Part shown: one piece after another, positions 56,201-64,000 of the stretch
How positions within the stretch are numbered: position 1 is the stretch's first letter
Layout of the letters: every line of letters begins with the position of its first letter
NCBI GenBank assembly: GCA_964036195.1
Contig: OZ038456.1
Location: forward strand, 1,860,001-1,924,000
From: Sphaerolaimus hirsutus
Lineage: Eukaryota > Nematoda > Chromadorea > Monhysterida > Sphaerolaimidae
Length of the DNA stretch: 64,000 nt
Direction of reading: 5' to 3'
The notes under the pieces: generated by a model
Told to the model about the DNA's origin: nothing
What the model saw: the letters and a program-made list of their open reading frames with translations, nothing else
The model's database searches: none
Translations under genes and position numbers: made by a program

Positions 56201-59200
56201 GTTTGAGCCGAAATTTCGAAAACTCATAAATCGGGTTTGAACGTACCTATTAGAGTTTTCTAGAAGGGCTCAATTTTAATCTCCGTCACAGGGGTCTCCT
56301 AGGGGGGCGGGGGGGGGGCTGCCGCCCCCCAAATCCGCCAGCTATCTATCTATCCCGAGGCAAATTTTTTGGCTACTACCCCCAAAGACCTCCCCAAATC
56401 GCTCTGCTATCTATCTATCTGGAGTGGTTTTTGAGAAATTTTGCCCAATTTTCGCTCAAAATTGCCAATATTCGCACCTTTTTATAGTTTTTCACCTTCA
56501 AAATTGTGCTCTCCGGCTATATGCATGGTTATATGCCTGTTTTAGGCCATTTTAAACCTACTTTTGACCACTTTTAGCCGATTATTAGCGATTTTTCCCC
56601 TTTCGGCCTTCTATGCACTGAAAAAGCCTATATATTTTGCCCCCGCGAGCCCCCCCCAGAAAATTTTTCAGCTATCTATCCCTCCGGAGGAGCGATTTGC
56701 TATCTTTCCAGCCCCCGCGAAGACCAAAATCTTGGAGACCCCTGCTCCGTCAACTGTAGTCAACGGACACCTCATTTTAGAAAACTCAAACGCGTACAAA
56801 GCTGATTTATGAGTTTTTAAATTTTCGGTTAATTTCAAATTTCGCAGGCACAATTTCGAAAAATTTGGATAAACCAGCTCTGAGCACATTTCACTTAGCA
56901 GGATGAGGTGTCTGTCAACTAATGTAGATGGAAATACCTAAAAACTAATTCCGGTAACAGTCGCCTCACAGAAAAGAACATCTGAATATCCAAACAACAG
57001 GGGATTTTTTACAATAAAAAATAACCAACCAGTAATAGTAAAATTTGGATCGCTGCCAAAATCAGGGCCCATGCGCGTGTTCACAGAAAGAAATTGGCCT
57101 TGGTCACCAGCGTCGAACTGGCGCTCGTTGTCGATGCTTGAATTGAATTCGGCTCCTGAAAAAGATGGCCGTTGCATGAAAAGTGACAAAAACAAAGTGA
57201 CCGTATTTACAACCTCGCTAAAGTTGCATAAAAGTTACAGGAGATGTTCCAGTCTTGTAATCGCCGTAAAAGCATAAAAAAGACAATTTAGGGATGGGAA
57301 TTTCAAGGTTTTAAAGGTTCCGGTTTTCGGTTAAAAAGAACGGTTCGGGTATCAGTTCTCGGTTCCTAAATGAAAAGAATATTATTGAAATATAAAAAAG
57401 TAATTAAACATAGTTTGTTATTTCACAGGGACTTTTGACACTGTACATGACAGTTGACATCTCACAGGGTCCAGTATCGCCCCACTACCCAACCCCTTGG
57501 CACAGTTCCAACAACAGTCAACCGACCAAACACGTCACCTGTTGCTCCGGCGGCAACTGCTGCCCCGCATCCCACAAGTGGCCGATCAACATGGCGTCCA
57601 TTTGCAAGCGTTCCGAGGCGATGCGAGCTTGGAGCGCCCTGTGCACCAGTTGGGGCGCCGATCGACTGCCCCAGGTGCTCGCAGAGAGAAATAGGGGTAG
57701 GGCTTCCTGGAAATTGGGGTTTTGGGGGGTTTTGGGCAATTTTTGGGGGTTTTGGGGGGTTTGAGTTCAGAATTTGGGAGTGGGAGTTTTTTTTCGAGAC
57801 AGATAGCATAATCGAATTAGCATTTCAAACATTTCGGGTGATTTACATTTTTTATATCTATAAAAAATAAAAAATCTTATAATAATTTTATGAAAAAATG
57901 AAAATTATTTTCCGCAATTTTCCGGAGAGATGTGATTATTTATTTTTTCTTTTCAGATTTAAAAATATCGGATCGGAATACCGGAAATCGGATTTATTTA
58001 TCTATTTTCCAGCTTTTTCGATCGAGAACTATATTTATTTTCGAGTTAAAATGTCAAAACCCCTCAACCCCCTCACTCACCGTTCTCATATACCGATCGT
58101 CGGCCAGCGCCATGATCGGCGTCAGCGGCACGCAGTCGCCCTCCGTCTGCGAGTGCAGCGCGGCCGCACTGCGACTCGCCGAGGCGCCCGACTGCAGTTG
58201 GCTGCGTGCCAAGTGCTCCTCCGCGGCGAACCTCTGCGCCTGGAGATCGGCCGAGCTGCGGCACTGACGCCCCAACTGCCCCCGGGGCTGCTCCCCCGCC
58301 GATGATCGGTGATCCTGCATGGAAAACGTGGTATTAAATCGATTAAATCGATAGACCAATGGGTCTATTGGTCGATCAATAGACAAATCTACTTTACCGT
58401 AATCCTTCTAATAACGGAAAAAAGCCGCTTGATTTTTTCCTGTCAACTTAATCTACCTGACGTTCTATTGGAGGCTGTCGTTGTATTTTATCCCCCATTT
58501 TTCCGCATATTTGCATTTTTTGATGAAGATTGAGCTTGAGCAATATTTTTTCTATCAGAGCATTAGTTTGACACTTAATATTTATTTATATGCTTTGAGC
58601 GTTCTTGCCATCCGTTTTTTTTGTGTTTTGGCACTCTTCCAACACAATTTCGACCTGCTTTTCTATTAGAGAATGCCATTCAATTGGAGAATGCCGTTCT
58701 ATTGTTTTCGTGAGCGCAAAAACGTGCCAAAACTTTCTATTATATTGAACGTCTGCCGTTCCATTAGAAGCAATACGGTAACTCAATCAATCACCAAATC
58801 AAAAAACTAATCCATCAAAGGAGCTCCACACACAGCGATTGAAAAAATATCGTATTTCTCCTAATAGAAGAGCGCCGTTCTATTTTTTTTCGTCAACTTG
58901 TTTACCTGCCGTTCTATTGGAAGTTGATGGAAAAAATAGAACTGCGCTCTTCTATTAGAAGATTCATATTCATAGAAGGTATTCATACTTTGTCAAAAAA
59001 CGTTCGAACTTATTTTTAAAATCGCTCTGTGTGGAGCGGCAATCCGCAAAAAAACAAATCTCGAAAAAACCGACCCCCAGAAATTGCGGCGGCACCCCCC
59101 GGGGGTGCGGCCATGGCGCCGGCCGATAAAAGGGGCCACCTGTGCTGGGGGGCAAAGTTCGGGCTAACAGACAGCGCGCCCGAGCAGCCGTACTGCCCCG

Positions 59201-62200
59201 GTCGCCCGCCGCCGCCTGGAAAGTGTCAAGCGTAGTCGTTAAAACGTATTTACGTTTACTCGATGAATACGGATAGTCGAGTACTGCGTAAATACGTTTA
59301 CGTTTTCACCCGAAAAAATACCGGTACTCACTTACTCGCGTACAATCAAAAAGTACGCGAGTACAGGAAACGTATTTCAAATGGCTTTTTAGGCTTTTTT
59401 CAAGGCATAAATGAAAAAGGTGAGAAAAGCTAAAAATGGGAAAAATATCCAAAAATGTGTACTTTCGAAACAGTTCAGTACTTTTAACAACTCTGGTGTC
59501 AAGTATTTGTCAACTTTGTAGAGCGATTTGTGTCCGAGTTGGATGGATGCCAAGAATTTTATGGAACAGTAGTTGGGCGAGCGGGTGGTCGTGCTGGTAC
59601 TTTTCAGTTTTATGTTTATTTCTACTATTTTTGACATTTCAAATCGAGACATTTTACTTTCACAGTTCAATATTTATAAAAAACGCAAAAAATAACGTTT
59701 CCCATTTATTTAGTTGGGCAAGCGGGTGGTTGGAATTTTTGCATTGCGAACATAGAAACGTCAAATTGCGAACGTCGAAATTAGTGGCTGAAATCGAATT
59801 AATCGAGGTTTTGTAAAACATTCATCATTTTCCCGCACGCAATCGATTTTGAAAGATGAACATTCACAACCACTATCTATACATCATTACCTACTAGGGT
59901 TCAAACGATATGACTTTTCGATATCGATATTCGATATTTTTTCAAAATTTTCGATATCGATATTCGATATTCGATATTTTTTTCTGAAACTCGATATTCG
60001 ATATCGATACGATATGGAACCTCGATATCGATATTCGATATTCGATATTGAAAAATGGTCAATATTCGATATTCGATATTTCGATATTTTCGATATTCGA
60101 TATTGCGATATGCTTTTGGTATAGCAAGGCATATTTCAAGTGGCATATTGTATTTTCATGTGGTTGCACACATGTTTGATCATCTCTTTACTGAAATGTG
60201 AATGGTACAAGTGATTTTAACAAGCTTTACATCACTCAATGGTAGAAAATAGAAGAAAAACATGATGAATCAAAGTGTATCAGACAAATAACAATTGGTA
60301 GATATTACAGTTTATACTTTATAACCTAATTGCTTAATTGCATGTTGCAAAAAAAGTATATCAGCGTTTTCTGGCTTCAAATTTAGCACTCCAACAACAA
60401 TGACATTATAAATACTGTACTTTTACTCATCAAATACAATACTAAAAGCACATCAGATCAACCATAAACATCTCAAAATGAAAATGAAAAGTACATTTGG
60501 GGACACAATACAGGTTCGATATATCGAAAAAATGGTCGATATTCGATATCGATATTCGATATTTTTTCAAAATTTTCGATATCGATATACGATATTCGAT
60601 ATTTTTTCAAAATTTTCGATATCGATATTCGATATTCGATATTAAAAAATGGTCGATATCCGATATTCGATATTCGATACGATATATCGTTTGAACCCTA
60701 TTACCTACTCGGCAAAACAATCTTCTCTAATGTACTGCTAGGTATTTTAACTCGGAAAGTATTTTAACAACAGTGAAAATAACACCCAACTTCACAACCC
60801 ATACCTGTGGTAAACTGGCCAGGCCTCCAGCAGTGATCTCTGTCGCCGACCGGTGCAGGCTCACGGGCACTTGCAAATGCGCTTGGCCCGGTGCCAACTG
60901 CCACGTGTCTACCACCCTGAGTGCGTAGGGGCGCCACTGTGGTTATTATGTGACAATATGTCAAGTGTCGAGGACAAAAGTGTCTGGTGTCGCATTCGAT
61001 GTAGATAAATCGATATAAAAAAATCGCAGAAAATAGGTATATAAGCACATAAGGTACAAAAATAGCTGAAAATAGGCAAAAAGGAACATGACTTAATTAA
61101 TTAATGAGTTAAGGTGGAAATCTATAAATAGTATGAAAATAAGCGATTTCGAGCAACAATTGGGGTCAAATTTCTCAAAAATGGCGCCAGATAGAAAGGC
61201 GATTTTTTTGGGGGGTGGGGGGGGGGGTTCAGCGGATAGTACCAAAAAATTACCTCCGGTACAGATAGGTGGCTGTGCCTTCTTCGGTATAGTTGAAAGC
61301 TGGGCAATTTTGGGGGGGGGGGTGGTGGCGTGGGGTGACCCTCCAACCCCCTTTCCTACCCCTGCCTCACCTGTTGTTCCAAAGCGGCAGCGTGAGGCCA
61401 GCTGGCGGCCGACTGCCGTCCTGCGACGCTTGCGGCGCGGTGCCCACCCGCCCCAGCAGCCCACTGTTGCCACTCTGCGGGGGGGGGGGGGGGGGGGGTT
61501 AGCGGTTGAGATGCATCTGGGGGGGGGGTCTTTACCGAAAAGGGGTTTTGGCCATTAACCCCCAAAAATGGAAACATAAATACAATTTGAGACGGACAGA
61601 ACAAAGCGCACAGATGAAAATGAATACGGCTCACCATAGTTAGTATATCTATTGCCGTCTGCGCGTCGGCACTCGACTGCGAAAAAATATTTATCATCTA
61701 AAACTATTATTATTATTTTTTTTGTAAAAAAATTTTAAAAATTATTTTTCGTCAGACTTTCCGAGAGTGGAATATTCGAGGGTCAAAGCATTCAAGGGAG
61801 GAATTTTTATTTCGTCAGACTTTTTTTAGAGGGGGTATTATTTACGGGCGGTATCAGTGGCGTAGCCAGGTTTTTTGTGCGGGGGGGGGGGCGATTTATG
61901 ATTTTACATACATATAAGGGTGGGGGGGGGTGTCGGCCGCCCCCTGGCTACCCCCTGAGCGGTATTATTCAAAAGGGGAGGGGGGAGTTATTCGAGTAAA
62001 TACCGTAAATCCCGACCGCACCTGCGGCACCGCAAAATTGCCGGTGTGGTTGCTGCCATCCGTCGGTGCCCGGTGCGGGTGCGTGGGCATCTGGCCTGGC
62101 GCTGGCCGCTCTGGGCGCCGGTGCGCGTGCAACAAGAGCTGCAGCGCGGCCAGCTGCGACACCGCTGACCTGTTGTTGTTGTTGTTGTTGTTGTTGATGA

Positions 62201-63796
62201 TGTTGATGTTGTTGTTGGGGGACGGCTTGGCCTCGGGTTTGGGCAGGCTCACCGGCGCCGCGCAGACCGTCGGTGAGCCACTCGTAGACCTGGGGATGGG
62301 TGTTTAGGTTTGTGGTGCCCGTGCCTTGGTGCCAGTGTCAAAGTTTCAAATGCCCTGTAAAATGCAGCGAATTTTACATGACTTTTGACACTTTGCGCGA
62401 CATTAGAAATTTTACAGTGTCTTGGAGTGCCACATGAACGATATTTTTATGTTAACAAAGATTGATCCGATAGAAAATGTTGTAAATCATGTCGCGCTAC
62501 AGCGTCGGGCATACACATTTCACAGCACTCACCATTTCAAAACTTTGCTTCCTCTGTCCGAACTTGCGTGGATCACGCTGTACATTTGTGGTCGGTCGGT
62601 CGCCTGTGCACTCTGGGTAACTTCGGCATTGACTTGCGGTTCGACTAGGACTTCGGACCGGGTTTGGTGTTGGAGCACCTGCACACCAAGTTGCCACACA
62701 AGTTAAGTGTCAGAAGATTTAAATTTACTAAATACACACACAATTCAGGCAAAAATTCAACCCCATTGATCCATTTATTTAGAACGACTGTGCGATTAGC
62801 ATAAAATGGGTGTTTTTCAGAAAATATAATTAAGTATATAAAATCTAAGAATATTTTCCAACAAAACATTTTTATCACTGAAAAATGCGGAAAAAATATA
62901 AATAATGTGCGACTGCGATAGCAAAAGTGCCCAGACAAATCCAACACCAAATTCGCAACATTCTGGGGGTTGCCCCCTTGGAGGACCACCCCCCCCCAAT
63001 TCACCTGGTGGTGCGCAGGTGTGGCTTCGCTGGCGAGTCGGCCGGCCGAACTGTTGCTGGTAGCCGTCAACGGTGTTCTTGTTGTTGTTGACGTTGCGAT
63101 GAGCGCCGGGGGCGGGGCTTGCGCCGCCCGCCCGCCAGCCGCCGGCCATTGGCCAGCGCTCAATTCTGAAAATGGAAAAATGCTTTCAGAAAAGTGATAT
63201 GATTTCCTCAAAATTTTCTTATTTTATCATCAGAAAATTGGGTTTTTGGCAACAAAAAATACATTTTCTCTGTACGCGTGTACTCTGTAAGTGAGTACAT
63301 TACTTTCTGAAAAAGTATATGAAAATGTATTTACCGCGTACACGCGTACGCGTATTTTTCTAGTAAATGTACGTACATTTTAACAACTGTGACTCTGAGG
63401 AAAAATAACTTCATCTCGAATAATACCCTCCCTTGAATAACTCAAAAACTGCTGACGAAATAATAACCTTTTTCGGGTCTTTTTCGAGGATATACGGTAC
63501 TTTTATTCGAACTGGAATTTATCTTCAAATATTTCACTCAAGTGTTATTATAGCTGTTTGCTCAAATGTTGTAGTGAAACAATATGTAATTACAGAAAAA
63601 AGTATTTTTATAAAAATGCAACATAACTCTACACGCGTGCAAAGCGTAAAACCACCGTCAGTAAACCAAACCGACCGGCCAAACTCGTGCTGCAGATGTG
63701 CGTCGGGCGTGGATTGTTTCCCACCTGGCACTGTGCCAGATTGCTGAGCCGGCGACCGACCGACATTGACACTTTGCCCGACAAACCCGACGTCGC
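53257..63796 (-). CDS. 3' part of a low-complexity transcription-factor-like gene, possible HIF-alpha
   Basis: Exons, right to left: 63796-63725, 63165-63005, 62678-62533, 62289-62022, 61676-61635, 61474-61371, 60916-60805, 58314-58081, 57706-57539, 57155-57030, 56105-55979, 55562-55423, 54181-54029 and 53432-53257, ending RIQAV-stop. All are GT-AG and phases agree except between 57539 and 57155, where a small exon or a shifted donor is needed. The product is about 675 residues, rich in Q, N, S, T and A (poly-N near 62.2 kb), with high GC at third codon positions. The exon at 56.1 kb reads DDLKLLAPFVSAGDFNEIP, an LxxLAP motif in an acidic context like the prolyl-hydroxylated degron of HIF-alpha. 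The C-terminus is acidic/Trp-rich (NEMDDWQQWENA). No bHLH or PAS domain is in the window; they would lie beyond 64000. The exon model is firmer than the identity, and no classical C-terminal Asn-hydroxylation motif was seen. Confidence 0.6.
53764..54004. mobile_element. MITE with ATACTCGGCGG…GGAGTAT ends
   Basis: Same family as 53004-53253, including inner CACGTTGGAACCGTGCCAA / GTTGGCACGCTTCC. It lies in the last intron of the HIF-like gene, 25 bases from the donor at 54029. Confidence 0.75.
54215..54450. mobile_element. MITE with GCGGACCGCATGC ends
   Basis: The left ACCGCGGACCGCATGCTATGC is inverted at the right (GCATACTTTGCGGTCCGC). It shares CATTTTTCTRAA and CGTTATCGACTAAGA with 12796-13070. 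Confidence 0.7.
54564..54791. mobile_element. hAT-like element with GATACGCAC ends
   Basis: An exact 8-bp duplication ATAATCAC lies at 54556-54563 and 54792-54799. Nearly the same length and sequence as 47521-47748. It lies in a large intron of the HIF-like gene. Confidence 0.9.
55011..55257. mobile_element. TA-flanked CCGTATTTCCTC-family element
   Basis: The ends are CCGTATTTCCTCAAAATACC and TATTCGAGGAAATACGG. The interior matches 26940 and 32887 in inverted orientation. Confidence 0.83.
55605..55951. mobile_element. CCGTGTATCGTTGAAAAG / AAATAAATCCTCGAG element of the same family
   Basis: Degenerate ends and internal GGGGAGTTATT units. It occupies most of the intron between the 55979 and 55562 exon edges, starting 27 bases from the donor. 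Confidence 0.6.
56186..56850. mobile_element. MITE (TGTGCCTGCGCACACCGG end) hosting the element at 56289
   Basis: The left TGCCTGCGCACACCGGTTTGAGCCGAAATTTCG is matched inverted by CGAAATTTGAAATTAACCG-type sequence ending AAATTTCGCAGGCACAATTT (plus strand 56825-56855). Confidence 0.65.
56289..56744. mobile_element. hAT-like CAGGGGTCTCC element
   Basis: An exact 8-bp duplication CTCCGTCA lies at 56281-56288 and 56745-56752. The ends are CAGGGGTCTCC and GGAGACCCCTG. The interior (CAGCTATCTATCTATCCCG, TTTTCGCTCAAAAT) is shared with the middle of the MFSD12 exon insertion at 16932-17452. Confidence 0.9.
58397..58780. mobile_element. CCGTATTTCTTCTAATAGAA-family element
   Basis: The ends are CCGTAATCCTTCTAATAACGG and CCATTAGAAGCAATACGG, with arms of GCCGTTCTATTGGAG-like units. 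A shorter relative lies at 58847-58963. It lies in an intron of the HIF-like gene. Confidence 0.65.
59140..59215 (-). CDS. Candidate extra exon of the gene at 53-64 kb
   Basis: A GC-rich stretch on the minus strand has a pyrimidine-rich acceptor (actttccag) and a CAG/gtgg donor. One frame has strong GC third-position bias and reads GQYGCSGALSVSPNFAPQH. Its length (76 nt) does not fit between the phase-0 exons at 60.8 and 58.3 kb, so it may be an alternative exon or not coding at all. Confidence 0.25.
59231..59495. mobile_element. hAT-like element with AACGTATTTACGTTTACTCG units
   Basis: An exact 8-bp duplication GTGTCAAG lies at 59223-59230 and 59496-59503. The degenerate left end CGTAGTCGTTAAAACG and right end TTTTAACAACTCTG belong to the same family as 1007 and 48225. 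Confidence 0.87.
59895..60700. mobile_element. hAT-like element, TAGGGTTCAAACG ends, CGATAT hexamer array
   Basis: An exact 8-bp duplication TTACCTAC lies at 59887-59894 and 60701-60708. The ends are TAGGGTTCAAACGATATG and CGATATATCGTTTGAACCCTA. Arrays of TCGATATCGATATTCGATAT flank a unique core of about 410 bases (60120-60520). It lies in an intron of the HIF-like gene. Confidence 0.92.
61740..62006. repeat. TATTTCGTCAGAC / GAGTAAATACCG fragment hosting a small hAT-like element
   Basis: The right end TTCGAGTAAATACCG belongs to the TA-flanked family; the left is degenerate. It is interrupted by the element at 61855-61957 and sits just before the exon at 62022. Confidence 0.5.
61855..61957. 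mobile_element. 103-bp hAT-like element with CAGTGGCGTAGCCAGG ends
   Basis: The duplication GGCGGTAT / AGCGGTAT (61847-61854, 61958-61965) has one mismatch. The ends CAGTGGCGTAGCCAGG and CCTGGCTACCCCCTG match the general hAT style and the GGACGTAGCC family. It is a minimal element: ends plus G runs. Confidence 0.8.
62325..62436. mobile_element. Short CCTGTAAAATG palindromic element
   Basis: The left GTGCCAGTGTCAAAG…CCCTGTAAAATG and right TTTTACAGTGTCTTGGAGTGCC are loosely inverted; it is related to the CCCTGTAAAGTG elements. It lies in an intron of the HIF-like gene. Confidence 0.45.
63262..63392. repeat. TACGCGTGTACTC / TTTTAACAACTGTG element
   Basis: The right end TTTTAACAACTGTG and internal GTACGCGTA/GTACATT words place it near the CAGAGTTGTTAAAA family. 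The left end is not clear. It is followed by a one-ended CCGTATATCCTCG copy (63405-63497). Confidence 0.45.
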
Positions 63797-64000
63797 CTGC
63801 GCGCAATGGCACTGTGACCGTCATTTCTAGATGGGGGGGATTTTTTGTCAAGGTTTTTAAATGGTGGGGTGGGGTTATTACATTTTTTCCTTCAAGGGGG
63901 TATAGTTTTCTTTCAATGCGAATGGTTCGCTACGGATAAGTTTAAGCTGCGTATACACTGGCACGTGTGACGACAAATTTTTTTGGGCTTCAACTTGTTG

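Noticed and set aside
57454-57870. 138-codon plus-strand open frame
   Set aside because: It is opposite the minus-strand exon 57706-57539, which has acceptor and donor sites and better third-position bias.
59849-60146. Asp-Ile-Arg-Tyr repeat open frames (also 60497-60694)
   Set aside because: They come from the CGATAT array of the element at 59895-60700.

Overview
The window is nuclear DNA from a multicellular animal. It holds one complete PIH1-family gene, one complete MFSD12-family gene, one complete membrane progestin receptor (PAQR) gene and the 3' part of a low-complexity transcription-factor-like gene that may be a HIF-alpha. All four were assembled by eye from short exons with matching splice phases. 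The rest is AT-rich DNA crowded with small non-autonomous DNA transposons, many inserted into one another. The species cannot be named. A dense MITE load, plus one coding exon split by a MITE without a canonical acceptor, recalls the transposon-derived introns of larvaceans and some crustaceans, but that is only a suggestion.

Layout. 0.4-6.2 kb, minus strand: a PIH1D1/PIH1D2-like gene in five exons (296 aa). 10.6-21.0 kb, minus strand: an MFSD12-like twelve-helix transporter in twelve coding segments (573 aa); one exon carries a 521-bp element flanked by an exact 8-bp duplication. 21.3-31.7 kb: no gene found, only layered elements and plain AT-rich sequence. 31.7-42.7 kb, plus strand: a class II PAQR gene in seven exons (388 aa). 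43.9-46.4 kb: a three-layer nest whose core is a broken Bel/Pao retroelement fossil. 47-53 kb: elements only. 53.3-63.8 kb, minus strand: about 14 exons of a Q/N/S/A-rich protein with an LxxLAP motif; its 5' end lies beyond the right edge.

Repeats. Most elements fall into two structural types. (1) hAT-like elements with 8-bp target duplications. I checked the duplications base by base for about 20 copies; most are exact and the rest have one mismatch. (2) A TA-flanked family with ends CCGTATTTCCTCGAAATAC and C/G-homopolymer interiors, about 17 copies. The most unusual pattern is that several hAT-like families keep constant ends but enclose arrays of different short units (GGGATC, GGTCCC, CGATAT, GGCACC, CGGAAA, TTTACG, ACACTT), as if a subterminal binding-site array were expanded or replaced as a module.

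The four genes are unrelated housekeeping or signalling genes (R2TP chaperone adaptor, lysosomal/melanosomal transporter, steroid receptor-like membrane protein, putative oxygen-regulated transcription factor). They do not form a pathway in this locus; what they share is introns filled with the same elements.
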